A DNA stretch of 64,000 nt, taken from assembly GCF_902686445.1 (NCBI RefSeq), contig NW_025920107.1, positions 248,001 through 312,000 of the forward strand, given 5' to 3'. Under the pieces are notes generated by a model that made no database searches, was not told the DNA's origin, and worked only from the letters and a program-made list of their open reading frames with translations. Every line of letters starts with the position of its first letter. Position 1 is the first letter of the stretch. Shown here piece by piece: positions 12,043 through 21,715 of this stretch. A program made the position numbers and the translations under genes. The stretch comes from Sciurus carolinensis. Lineage: Eukaryota; Chordata; Mammalia; Rodentia; Sciuridae.

Positions 12043-12099
12043 CTTTGCAAATTCATCTTTTTTCATGGTCAAAAGGTGTCTTAAATTTATATCCCTTTC
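12043..12099 (-). pseudogene. ASZ1: ASZ1-like exon, middle of SAM domain
   Basis: 57 bp in phase 0, flanked on the minus strand by acceptor TTTTCTACAG and donor GTTAGT. It encodes ERDINLRHLLTMKKDEFAK, nearly the same as the human segment ERDITLRHLLTMREDEFTK. No stop or frameshift. With the exon at 10,905 it rebuilds the second half of the SAM domain. Confidence 0.88.
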
Positions 12100-12498
12100 C
12101 TGTAGAAAATGTAAAAAAAAACCCTATTACCTTTAAATATAAATAGTACAAAGGGAAATAGTTAAGTGTACATAAGATAGTGAACTGTTGCACTCTTATT
12201 CAACTTCCAACTTTCCAGAGGGCATAGAGATGCAGATATAGAACTATACTACTGGATAGATAATATATAGTCACCTCAAAAAGTATAAATATAGCTAGAT
12301 TTCCAGATTCAAATAGCATGATTACTTTCAAATTACTTTATAATTTTGCTTACATGACATGAAAACATTTCCATAAAATTGAATAGAAATTATATTTATA
12401 CTGATTACTCCAAAGAGAAAAATAGTTTTAAAATTTTGAAATAGTTTCAGAATTGTACAATAAAACCAAACTCTAGTCAGGCATTATCGCGTTCCCTC
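12100..12498. other. AT-rich intron-like sequence upstream of ERV LTR
   Basis: No exon or repeat recognised. I looked here for the ASZ1 exon encoding the first half of the SAM domain and did not find it. Confidence 0.5.
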
Positions 12499-12948
12499 TG
12501 CCCGCAGAGAGAGACACGACAAATGTCTGAAGCTTTGGAAGTTTATTGTGCACAGTCCCTCTCCTACACTTCTCTTACTCCTAGCTTCCGCGCACTCCCA
12601 GCTTCCCTTCTCCCAGCTTCTTCCAGCTTCCGCGCACTCCCGGCTTCCAGCTCAGCTTCAGCCTCCACCTCCGCCGCTTCTTCCACTTCTGCCTCTTCTT
12701 CAGCCCCCTACTCTCCCACCCACCAGGCTTATATACACTTCAACCAATCAGGGGAGAGTACACGAGGTAAACCGCGGACAGCTGCAAACATAGGATAGGT
12801 ACACGAGGGGGGCATGCTCTAATCACATCGTTAACTAGCCAATCATTGGAATTCGCTGGTTGTTTACTGTATAGCTGGCCGCTTTTGGCTCAGCATCAGG
12901 CGCCATCTTGACCATGCCCAAAGGCTGGGGGTCCCGGAAACCCCGACA
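12499..12948 (-). repeat. ERV 3' LTR
   Basis: On the minus strand the LTR starts at 12,948 with TGTCGGGG directly after a polypurine tract. It carries a TATA box (TATATAAG, about 12,729-12,736) and an AATAAA signal at 12,542-12,547, and I place its end at ...GCGGGCA (12,499). The left edge is uncertain by 25 bp because the alternative end at 12,523 gives a better TGTC/GACA inverted repeat. R contains repeated GAAGC/GGGAGTGCGCGG-type units. CpG sites survive here, unlike in most of the window. Confidence 0.8.
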
Positions 12949-12962
12949 TATCCCCCTTCTTT
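12949..12962 (-). other. ERV polypurine tract
   Basis: The minus strand reads AAAGAAGGGGGA immediately before the LTR. This is the plus-strand primer for retroviral DNA synthesis, and it fixes the LTR's 5' edge. Confidence 0.85.
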
Positions 12963-13195
12963 ACTATTAAACTAAGGCTCGGGACCGTGCCTGTCTTAGG
13001 CTGAGTGGTCAGCATATGTCCTTACCCGTCATCAGAGCCTGCAGAGCATGCTGCAGCTCCTGTCTTAGGTTGGTACACAGCCACCTCCTTCATTACCCGT
13101 CTTTGACTACCGGTCCAGCATCAAGAGCCATACTAATGGGGGGCTGTCGGCCTTTAGGGCGGTCATGGCCTGATGAAAGATAATCTGATCTCTCT

Positions 13196-13740
13196 ATTGG
13201 CTAGCTCGTAGATGCATGCCAAAACGAACGAAGAGAAGGAGGCCAAGGCAGAGGAATACCACCATAGCTCCTAAGCTTGCCCGCTGTTTGACAAATCTAT
13301 AAACAGAAGAAAAACCATATAGCCATATTAAATACAGAAACAATATACATCCCAATGGAGTTACAATATGGGCAACACAAAACAGCTCTCAGAGAATAAA
13401 CACATCCCAGTCCCAAAAGTTCTTGCAAGGTATCCACTTGTTCTTATAATGAGTCCATTCTCAGATAGAGTCTCTATGGTCTATAAGGCTGCAGCTGTAT
13501 CTTCGACCAAGTGATCGTTGTTATGGTTGTGTCAATGCTGCTACTGCAAGGACTGTGGTGGCAATGATCGCGGCTGTTGCAATGTCAAGGCCTCTTCTGT
13601 TTCTTGATAATAGCACTGGCAATTCTATATCTGCAACAGAAACTAGGACTGGTAGGAAGATAGAAATGTGCAAATTGCACAGGTGGCAAAAGAACCATTC
13701 CAGTATTGTGAGAGATAGCACATGGTTAGTGAACAGTTAA
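13196..13740 (-). pseudogene. ERV env remnant (transmembrane subunit)
   Basis: Env TM mediates membrane fusion in retroviruses. On the minus strand at about 13,520-13,610 there is a basic furin-type site (RNRR) followed by a hydrophobic, alanine-rich fusion-peptide-like run. The frame then shifts near 13,525. Further on, at 13,196-13,314, another segment reads VKQRASLGAMVVFLCLGLLL, a membrane anchor with a short basic tail ending in a stop. Only about 200 bp separates the two, so most of the ectodomain is deleted. It is non-functional. Subunit assignment rests on motif order and position between pol and the LTR. Confidence 0.65.
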
Positions 13741-14063
13741 GAGGTATTATTAGAAATGTTAGTTGGTAGAAACATAAAAGGGAGGAAATACACAAGCTGA
13801 CTTGGGAGGGAAAAGCAATATCACAGCTAGGGTCAGCAGAACGAGTTGCTCTACTCTGGGTCTGATTTGTAGTATGATTCCAACGGCAAAGTGCAGAAAT
13901 TCCTCCTGTTAAAGCAAAGAAAGGCTAGCAATATCCTTGTCACCAAAAACAGCACGACCTGAAAAATCATCAGTAGAATTGACAGGCTTGTAGAGGAATT
14001 GGTGAAAAGCAAGAAAAGGAAGGATAAAAAATGTGTTAGTTAGAAGTGAAAAATATGGCCAGG
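13741..14063 (-). other. ERV region between pol and env remnant
   Basis: Probably the remains of env SU, judged only by position. No convincing open frame; several stops in each minus-strand frame. Confidence 0.45.
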
Positions 14064-15566
14064 CTAACAATGGCCCATAGGTTCCGGGTTTGCCTTTCCG
14101 TCTGAGTTTTTGTTATTGGAGGAAGGCTCAGACTCGCCATTGTGAGGAGGAGCAGCATCACTTGCATGCTGTAAAACTCTGATTAGCCTTTCTGGAATCC
14201 AAACTGGAGTCTGTTGATCCTGTGGGAAAATACAAACAGATCCTCGGACCCAACGAAGGACTGGATCCGGTCCTTTCCAACAACCTGTCAGGATATCTTT
14301 CCATTTTGCCCATACTTGAGGAGTATTATGGGGATTATAATGTCGATCAGCTGCAGAATAGCCGTCCCTATCCAGAGTTAAGAAATTTAGAATGAAAAGA
14401 ACTAAATTAAGTTTATCTTTAGGAGACTTGTAGGAGGCTCCTATTCCCCCTTTTTGTTTATTTAGACAATTTTTTAAAGTAAGATGTGCTCTTTCCACAA
14501 TGCCCTGTCCCTGAGGATTATAGGGGATGCCAGTGACTGATTGGATGTTAAATGTTTGTAAAAACAACCGGAAGCTTTTGGAAGTATAAGCAGGACCATT
14601 ATCTGTTTTAATAACTTTAGGTATGCCCCAGCCAGCAAATGCTTGTAGGCAGTGTTGAATGACATCTTTTACCTTTTCTCCAGAATGAGCGGAAGCCATA
14701 ATGACCCCTGAAGCAGTGTCTACTGACACATGTACATACTTAACAGTACCAAATTCAGAAATATGGGTTACATCCATCTGCCAAATATGACCAGGCAGCA
14801 GTCCCCTGGGGTTAACTCCAAAGGATTGTACTGGGATTAAAGGAGCACAATGTTGACAATTTTTTACTATTTGTCGAGCCATACATTTAGATATAGGAAA
14901 TTTTCTGCTCAAAGTAGTGGAATTTACATGAAATTTTTCATGAAAGAGTTTTGCTTGTTCCTCTATGGAAAAAACAAAAATTGATTTGCTGGCCATATCT
15001 ACCAAGTCATTAGCATTGGCCAAAGGTCCTGGTAAATTAGAATGAGCTCTAATATGTCCTACATAGAATAGATGTTTACGCTGTAGGATAAGGTTTTGTA
15101 GCGTAGTAAAATAAGAAGCTACCGTGGACATGGAAGAAATATGGGGTACCGTTTCAAGAACCTGTAAAGCGTTAACGATATATAAGCTATCAGATAGAAG
15201 ATTGAATGGCTGATTATCTGCTAATTTAAAGGCTAATATTACAGCTGCAAGTTCAGTAACCTGTGCGGAGTTGGGTGGAACTATTATGGTGTGAAGTTGT
15301 TTACTGATAAGTACTGCACCTACTCCATTTTTGGAGCCATCAGTAAAAATGGTTACACAGTCTTTAAGAGGCTGGACACTAGTCACTTTTGGAAAAACTA
15401 TGGGAGTATTTTTACAGAATTGAATCCAGGGATGTTGGGGATAATGGTTATCGAACTGAGCTGAAGTGGAACAATATAATACTGACCAATCATCATCATT
15501 ATTAATTAACCATTTAATTTGCTGAGTGGAATAAGGAGTTATAATAATAGACTGGATGGATTCCAA
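14064..15566 (-). CDS. pol: ERV pol: RNase H and integrase, open frame
   Basis: A 500-codon open frame. RNase H occupies about residues 70-195, with its acidic residues in place: D76 (FTDGSKNG), E105 (TELAAVI), D126 (LLSDSLYI) and D190 (DLVDMASK). Integrase follows with the zinc-binding H209/H213/C237/C240 set, and the catalytic D265 (QMDVTH), D322 (KTDNGPAY) and E358 (GIVERAH) in DD35E spacing. The C-terminus has the W-x-P-x-R-L-I block. The ATG at 15,566 is only the first in this frame, since the natural protein is part of a Gag-Pro-Pol precursor. The frame differs from the upstream RT segment, with the shift inside 15,514-15,566. The catalytic residues are present but the element as a whole is defective. 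Confidence 0.88.
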   Translation of the reverse strand: MESIQSIIITPYSTQQIKWLINNDDDWSVLYCSTSAQFDNHYPQHPWIQFCKNTPIVFPKVTSVQPLKDCVTIFTDGSKNGVGAVLISKQLHTIIVPPNSAQVTELAAVILAFKLADNQPFNLLSDSLYIVNALQVLETVPHISSMSTVASYFTTLQNLILQRKHLFYVGHIRAHSNLPGPLANANDLVDMASKSIFVFSIEEQAKLFHEKFHVNSTTLSRKFPISKCMARQIVKNCQHCAPLIPVQSFGVNPRGLLPGHIWQMDVTHISEFGTVKYVHVSVDTASGVIMASAHSGEKVKDVIQHCLQAFAGWGIPKVIKTDNGPAYTSKSFRLFLQTFNIQSVTGIPYNPQGQGIVERAHLTLKNCLNKQKGGIGASYKSPKDKLNLVLFILNFLTLDRDGYSAADRHYNPHNTPQVWAKWKDILTGCWKGPDPVLRWVRGSVCIFPQDQQTPVWIPERLIRVLQHASDAAPPHNGESEPSSNNKNSDGKANPEPMGHC

Positions 15567-16152
15567 AAACAGTAATGCAAGATTCTATTCCCTTGAATAT
15601 TACCTGAGCAATAGCTTGGGGATATGATTGCAATGTTTTAGCCGGAGAACTAGGGAGATTTATACTTTGCAGAGGTCCTCCTTGCCAAACTATGCCAAAA
15701 GGGGTATGCTTCTCTGAGATTATGATTAAACTTAATGGTTGAGTAGGATCACAACGATCAACGTAACACTGCTGAAGTCTATTCTCTACTAGCTGTAAGA
15801 ATATCCGTGCTTCGGGAGTAAGTTTCCTAGGGGAATTCAAGTCAGGATTACCTTTTAATATATCGAATAAAGGTTTTAATTCCCCTGTGGATAATTTTAA
15901 ATAGGATCTGATCCAGTTAATGTCACCTAAGAGTTTCTGAAAATCGTTCAAGGTATTCAATTGATCTGTCCTGATGGTCAACCTTGTTGGTCTGACTGTA
16001 GTAGCAGTGAGCCTTGTACCCAGATATTCTTGGATCTCCTCTAATTGTAATTTTTCAGGGGCTATCGTTAGTCCTCTCTTTTCTAATGCTTGAGTTATAA
16101 ATTGTAATGCTTCTAACAAAACTTCTTTTTCTGGATGGCAAATAAGTATTTC
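15514..16152 (-). pseudogene. pol: ERV pol: reverse transcriptase C-terminal part, truncated by gap
   Basis: About 210 codons from the gap edge to a stop at 15,514. It holds the end of the RT palm just after the active-site YxDD position (ILICHPEKE), which itself falls at or in the N gap. The thumb/connection follows, with LLGDINWIRSYLKL and the KLTPEARIFLQLVENRL segment. The frame then runs out and the protein continues in another frame, so at least one indel separates RT from RNase H. Any longer frame here would be read through Ns and is not real. Confidence 0.85.
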
Positions 16153-16652
16153 NNNNNNNNNNNNNNNNNNNNNNNNNNNNNNNNNNNNNNNNNNNNNNNN
16201 NNNNNNNNNNNNNNNNNNNNNNNNNNNNNNNNNNNNNNNNNNNNNNNNNNNNNNNNNNNNNNNNNNNNNNNNNNNNNNNNNNNNNNNNNNNNNNNNNNNN
16301 NNNNNNNNNNNNNNNNNNNNNNNNNNNNNNNNNNNNNNNNNNNNNNNNNNNNNNNNNNNNNNNNNNNNNNNNNNNNNNNNNNNNNNNNNNNNNNNNNNNN
16401 NNNNNNNNNNNNNNNNNNNNNNNNNNNNNNNNNNNNNNNNNNNNNNNNNNNNNNNNNNNNNNNNNNNNNNNNNNNNNNNNNNNNNNNNNNNNNNNNNNNN
16501 NNNNNNNNNNNNNNNNNNNNNNNNNNNNNNNNNNNNNNNNNNNNNNNNNNNNNNNNNNNNNNNNNNNNNNNNNNNNNNNNNNNNNNNNNNNNNNNNNNNN
16601 NNNNNNNNNNNNNNNNNNNNNNNNNNNNNNNNNNNNNNNNNNNNNNNNNNNN
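16153..16652. other. Assembly gap (500 N)
   Basis: Exactly 500 Ns, typical of a placeholder for a gap of fixed or unknown size. It separates a truncated ERV pol on the minus strand from an L1 ORF2 on the plus strand. Confidence 0.99.
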
Positions 16653-18075
16653 TACCAAAATAGACAGGTAGATCAAGGGTACAGAATAGAGGACATGGAC
16701 ACAAACCCAAATAAATACAATTTTCTCATACTAGAGAAAGGTGCCAAAAATATGCAATGGAGAAAAGATAGCCTCTTCAACAAATGGTGCTGGGAGAATT
16801 GGATATCCATATGCAACAGAATGAAACTAAACCCATATCTCTCAACATGCACGAAACTAAACTCAAAATGGATTAAGAATATTGGAATCAGACCAGAGAC
16901 CTTGCATCTTATAGAAGAAAAAGTAGGTCCAGAGCTTCAACATTTCGGCTTAGGAGCAGACTTCCTCAACAGGACTTCCATAGCACAAGAAATAAAAGCA
17001 AGAATTAATAACTGGGATAGATTCAAACTAAAAAGCTTTCTCTCAGCAAAGGAAACTCCCAGCAATGTGAAGAAAGACCCTACAGAGTGGGAGAAAATCT
17101 TTGCCCATCATACTTCAGATAGAGCCCTAATCTCCAGAATCTATAAAGAACTCAAAAACCTCTACACCAAGAATGCAAATAATCCAATTGACAAATGGGC
17201 TAAGGAAATGAATAGACACTTCACAGAAGAAGATCTACGAGCAATCAACAAACATATGGAAAAATGTTCAACAACACTAGTAATAAGAGAAATGCAAATC
17301 AAAACCACCCTAAGATTCCATCTCACCCCAATTAGAATGGTGATTATCAAGAATACAAGCAACAACAGGTGTTGGCGAGGATGTGGGGAGAAAGGTACAC
17401 TCATACATTGCTGGTGGGGCTGCAAATTAGTGCAGTCACTCTGGAAAGCAGTATGGAGACTCCTTAGAAAACTTGGAATGGAACCACCATTTGACCCAGC
17501 TATCCCACTCATTGGCCTATACCCAAAGGACTTAAAATCAGCATATTACAGAGATACAGCCACATCAATGTTCATAGCTGCTCAGTTCACAATAGCCAGA
17601 TTGTGTAACCAAACTAGATGTCCTTCAATTGATGAATGGATAAAGAAAATGTGGTATATATATATACAATGGAATATTACTCAGCCATAATGAATGATAA
17701 AATTATGGCATTTGCAGGCAAGTGGATGAAACTGGAGAATATCATGCTAAATGAGAGAAGGCAATCTCAAAAACCAAAGGACGAATGATATCGTAATAAG
17801 TGGATGATGACACATAATTGGGGGTGAGAGTGGTTAATGTTAGGGTTAGAGTTAGGGTTAGGGAGGGGGCAGGAATGGAGGAAGGAAGGACTGTATAGAG
17901 GGAGGGGAAGGGTGGGAGTGGTGTGGGAGAAGGGAAAAAAATGGCAGAATGAATCAAACAATATTACCCTATGTAAATTTATGATTACACAACTGGTGTG
18001 CCTTTATGCCATGTACAGAGAAACAACATGTATCCAATTTGTTTACAATAAAAAAGTAATAAAAAATATTAAAAA
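16653..18075 (+). mobile_element. L1 3' half (copy C)
   Basis: The sequence after the gap enters L1 ORF2 about 330 codons before its end, at the same point as 2,010 in copy A. ORF2 is open at 16,695-17,690 and includes the cysteine block [16 protein letters not shown]. It shifts frame in the TA run near 17,655. The 3' UTR follows, with the telomere-like G-rich tract (17,833-17,875), an AATAAA at about 18,047 and an A-rich tail. Unlike copy A it keeps the last ~110 bp of the 3' UTR. The 5' portion is in the gap or absent. Confidence 0.92.
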
Positions 18076-18169
18076 AGGTGGATTTGAGTAAAAATAAATA
18101 AATAAATGTAAGCATATAAATGTAAAAAAATAAACTATTTTTTAATAACATAGAAAAAAATAAAAAAAT
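18076..18169. repeat. A-rich junction between two opposed L1 fragments
   Basis: AAAT and A-rich simple sequence joins the poly(A) end of plus-strand copy C to the broken end of minus-strand copy B. No clear target-site duplication can be drawn. Confidence 0.75.
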
Positions 18170-19526
18170 AAATAAATTGTGTATGTCCTCCTCGTTCAGT
18201 TTAGGCAATTCACATGTCTCTAGAAATCTGTTGATGTTTTCGAAATTTTCTATTTTTTGGAGTGGAGATTTTCAAAATAGCTTCTAATTATGTTTTGTAT
18301 TTCAATCATGTCTGTTGTGATATTTCCTTGTTCATTCCAAATTTTAGTAATTTGGGTTTTTCTCTCTTCTTCTCTTTGTTAGTGTGGCTAAGGGTTTATC
18401 AATTTTGTTTATTTTTTCAAAGAACCAACTATTTATTTTGTCAATTTCTTGTATTGTTTATTTTGTTTCAATTTCATTGATTTCAGCTGTGATTTTAACT
18501 ATTTCCTGTCTTCTACTACTTTTGGTGGTGGTCTGTTCTTCTTTTTCTAGGGCTTTGAGCTGTAGTGTTAGGTCATATATTTGTTGATTTTTTCTTCTTT
18601 TATTGAATGAGCTTCATGAAATAAATTTTCTTCTAAGTACTGTTTTCATTGTGTTACAGAGATTTTTGATATGATGTTTCTTTGTTCTCTTTTACCTCTA
18701 ATAATTTTTTAATTTCCTTCCTGATATCTTCTGTTATCCATTCATCATGTAATAGCATATTATTTAATCTCCAGAGGTTGGAGTAGTTTTGTTTTTTCTC
18801 TTTCATTTATTTCTAATTTCAATCTATTATGATTTAATAGAATACAAGGTAGTGTCTCTATCTTCTTGTATTTGCTATCATTAGCTTTGTGGCATAATAT
18901 ATGGTCTATTTTAGAGCAGGATCCATGTGCTGCAGAGAAGAAAGTGTATTTGCTCTTGTTGGATGGTATATTCTATAAACCTCTGTTAAGTCTAAATTAT
19001 TGATTGTGTTATTGAGATCTATGGTTTATTTTTTCAATTTTTGTTTGGAATATCTGTCCAGTGGTGAGAGGGGCATTTTAAAATCACCTCATATTATTGT
19101 GTTGTGGTCTATTTGGTTTCTGAAATTGAGAAAGATTTGTTTGACATACATGGATGAGCCACTGTTTGGGGCATAGATATTTATGATTGTTATGTCTTGC
19201 TGATTTATGATTCCCTTAAGCAGTATGAAATGTCCTTCTTTATCTCTTCTGACTAACTGTGGCTTGAAGTCCTCATTATGTGAAATGAGGATGGATACTC
19301 CAGCTTTTTTGCTGCGTCCATGTGCATTGTATGTTTTCCCCCATCCTTTCACCTTTAGTCTGTGTGTATCTCTTTCTATGAGGTGAGTCTCTTGCAGGCA
19401 ACTTATTTTTGGATCTTTTTTTTTAATTCAATCAGCCAGTCTATGTCTTTTGATTCAAGAGTTCAGGCCATTAATATTCAGGGTTATTATAGAGATATGG
19501 TTTGTATTCCTGGTCATTTGGCTCAT
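18170..19526 (-). pseudogene. L1 ORF2 5' part of copy B, truncated
   Basis: Starts MSQMTRNTNH at 19,526. The endonuclease segment KGWGKTYNAHGRSKKAGVSI is recognisable at 19,280-19,350. Several indels and stops break the frame, and the segment ends before the reverse transcriptase active site at the junction. Confidence 0.88.
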
Positions 19527-19590
19527 TTATTTTTATTTTTATTTTTATTTTTTTGACATGACTTGGTTCCTCCTTTATTTGATAATTCCT

Positions 19591-20560
19591 TTAGGATAGT
19601 TCCTCCCTTTGCTGATTTGCTTCTTTGCTTTTCATCTCTTCCTCATGGAATATTTTGCTGAGAATGTTCTGCAATTCTGGCTTTCTTTTTGTAAATTCTT
19701 TTAGCTTTTGTTTATCATGGAATGATTTTATTTCATCGTCAATTTGAAGGTTAGTTTTGCTGGGTATAAGATTCTTGGTTGGCATCCATTTTCTTTCAGG
19801 GCTTTAAAAATGTTGTTCCAGGTCCTTCTAGCTTTTAGGGTCTGGATTGAAAAATCTGCTGATATCCGTATTGGTTTCCCCCTGAATGTAATTTGGTTCT
19901 TTTCTCTCACAGCCTTTAAAATTCTGTCTTTATTTTGTATGTTAGGTATTTTCATTATATTGTGCCTTGGTGTGGGTCTGCTGTAATTTTGTGTATTTGG
20001 AGTCCTAGAAGGCTCTTGAACTTGATTTTCCATTTCATTCTTCAGATTTGGGAAATTTTCTGAAATTATTTCATTGAATAGATTGTTCATTCCTTTGGTT
20101 TGTTTCTCTAAGCATTTCTCAATCCCAATAATTCTCAAATTTGGCCTTTTCATAATATCCCATACTTCTTGGAGATTCTGTTCATGATTTCTCACCATCA
20201 TCACTGTTTGTCCAACTTTGTTTTCAAGGTTAAATATTTTGTCTTCAATATCTGAGGTTCTGTCTTCCAGGTGTTCTATCCTATTTGTTATGCTTTCTAT
20301 GGAGTTCTTAATTTGTTTTATTGTTTCCTTCATTTCAAGGATTTCTGTTTTTTTTTTCAATATCTCTAACTCTTTATTGAAATGATCTTTTGCTTCCTGT
20401 ATTTGCTCTTTTAACTGTCGATTGGTGTGATCATTCAATGCCTGCATTTGCTCTTTCATCTCATCGTTTTCTTCTCTGATCATTTTAATTATGTACATTC
20501 TGAACTCCCTTTCTGTCATTTCTTCTGCCATGCTGTCATGGATTTTATTGATGTAACATC
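19591..20560 (-). pseudogene. L1 ORF1 of copy B, frameshifted
   Basis: Same family as 4,759-5,804. The main open part is 19,728-20,531 (MAEEMTEREFRMYIIKMIRE, then coiled coil, then the RRARTW-type C-terminal region). A frame change near 19,740 separates the last ~60 codons, and another near 20,530 separates the N-terminus. It has one fewer N-terminal MKEQMQAL heptad than copy A. Confidence 0.88.
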
Positions 20561-20579
20561 TAGATTTGTTTGGGACATT

Positions 20580-21715
20580 TTCTCCCCTTGTTTTCTCATA
20601 TTGTTCAGGTATCAGTGGACTGCTGACATATTGCTGATATCCTCTATTGATTTATAATTTCCTTGAAGATTTCTAGTATATTCCCTCTTAGCCTTCAGTA
20701 GCCTGAAGTCTTGGAGAAAGTTGATATTGCGTTGCTCCACAAGGAAGCTGCCTCTCTAGGGGTGGTGGCCTTCAGGTTGGGTATATTCCCAGCTAGTGGG
20801 CAGAGGCCCCTCCACTTGTTGACCAATGGTCATCTAAAGGGGAACTAGACTGAGGGCTGAGGCAAGGCCTGTTTGGGCTTGTGTCTCTTGTTTTACCATC
20901 CTTGTGGGAAAACCTCACCTGGCAGGGAAGACTCACCCAGTGCGGAGGTCTCGCTGGTCAGTTCCCCTCCTGGCAATTCCCCTCAATCCACAACTATAGC
21001 CTGAGCCAGGCATCCTTCCTCTGCAACGTTCCCAGGGGCCTGGACCTACCTCCTGGCCTGGGAGACTCGCCCTTCACAGATGAGTCTCCTTAGGCTGCCT
21101 CACCTCAGAGAATCTGCCCCGCAGTCCTGGAACCTTTGCTCCACCCCTCAGCTTGTCTCTGTGTAGCTCCTCCACTGAGAAGCCGCCTAGGTCCCCGGAC
21201 CCTGCTCTGCACCTAATCACCTGGCTATGTGGCCCCTCCTCTGAGCAGCCACCTGGAGCCCTGTACAGTCGCTTCGAATCCCAGTGACCTGCTGCACACT
21301 TTCTCCTCCTCTGGGCAACTCCCCCCCATGTTCAGGAGCAGTTGCTCTGAGTCCAAGTGATCCACTCCATGCCTCCTCCTCCTCCTCCTCCTCCTCCGGG
21401 CAGCTGCCTGGAGCCCCAGTGGGTTGCCCCAAGTCCAAGTGCTGTGCTGAGCATCCTCCTTTACGATGCTCCCAGTAATCCAAGTACCCTGCTCCAGTGG
21501 GGGAGGGGTGTCTAGTTGGGCAACTCTACTTCACAAAGTTCCCTGCATTCCAGGACTTCCACCCCATCCAGCATGCCTCCCCAATGGGAGAGACTCACAA
21601 GGTGGCTTTGAGTTGGTCCCAAGTCTCTCAATATTTCTTTTTGAATCCTGAGTCTAGTGGCGGGTTTGGTGCAGCATGGCGAGAATGGCGGCTTTGAGGG
21701 CCCCTCAAAAATACC
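20580..21715 (-). promoter_or_regulatory. L1 5' UTR of copy B
   Basis: Aligns with the 5' UTR of copy A but has fewer distal monomer units, and contains a (CTC)n run at 21,374-21,400. The extreme 5' end (21,655-21,715) is unlike copy A. On the plus strand it contains AGAATGGCGGC. Inferred promoter by position. Confidence 0.65.

Larger units (their letters stand above)
12499..16152 (-). mobile_element. Class II (betaretrovirus-like) endogenous retrovirus, 5'-truncated
   Basis: Minus-strand provirus. From the 3' end (left) it shows an LTR, a polypurine tract, env remnants, and pol with integrase, RNase H and the end of reverse transcriptase. The gap at 16,153 cuts it inside pol. No gag, protease, primer-binding site or 5' LTR is seen, and the sequence beyond the gap is L1. 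The integrase HHCC and DD35E pattern and the RT C-terminal motif LLGDINWIRSYLKL place it among class II ERVs, near the IAP/MMTV-like groups. env is mostly deleted and pol carries a frameshift, so it is defective as it stands. Confidence 0.88.
18170..21715 (-). mobile_element. L1 5' half (copy B)
   Basis: Minus-strand L1 matching copy A from about 3,335 upward: the start of ORF2 (endonuclease, from 19,526 down to the break at 18,170), ORF1 (19,591 to about 20,560) and a 5' UTR up to about 21,715. The 3' half of ORF2 and the 3' UTR are missing at the junction with copy C. The endonuclease frame is broken several times. The 5' UTR is shorter than in copy A, and its extreme 5' end differs in sequence. 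Confidence 0.9.

Noticed and set aside
15514..16710. Long frames running through the N gap
   Set aside because: Translation of Ns is meaningless. Only 15,514-16,152 is real reverse-transcriptase sequence.
16653..21715. Twin-priming inversion of a single L1
   Set aside because: The poly(A) end is internal at the junction. Twin priming leaves it at the outer edge.
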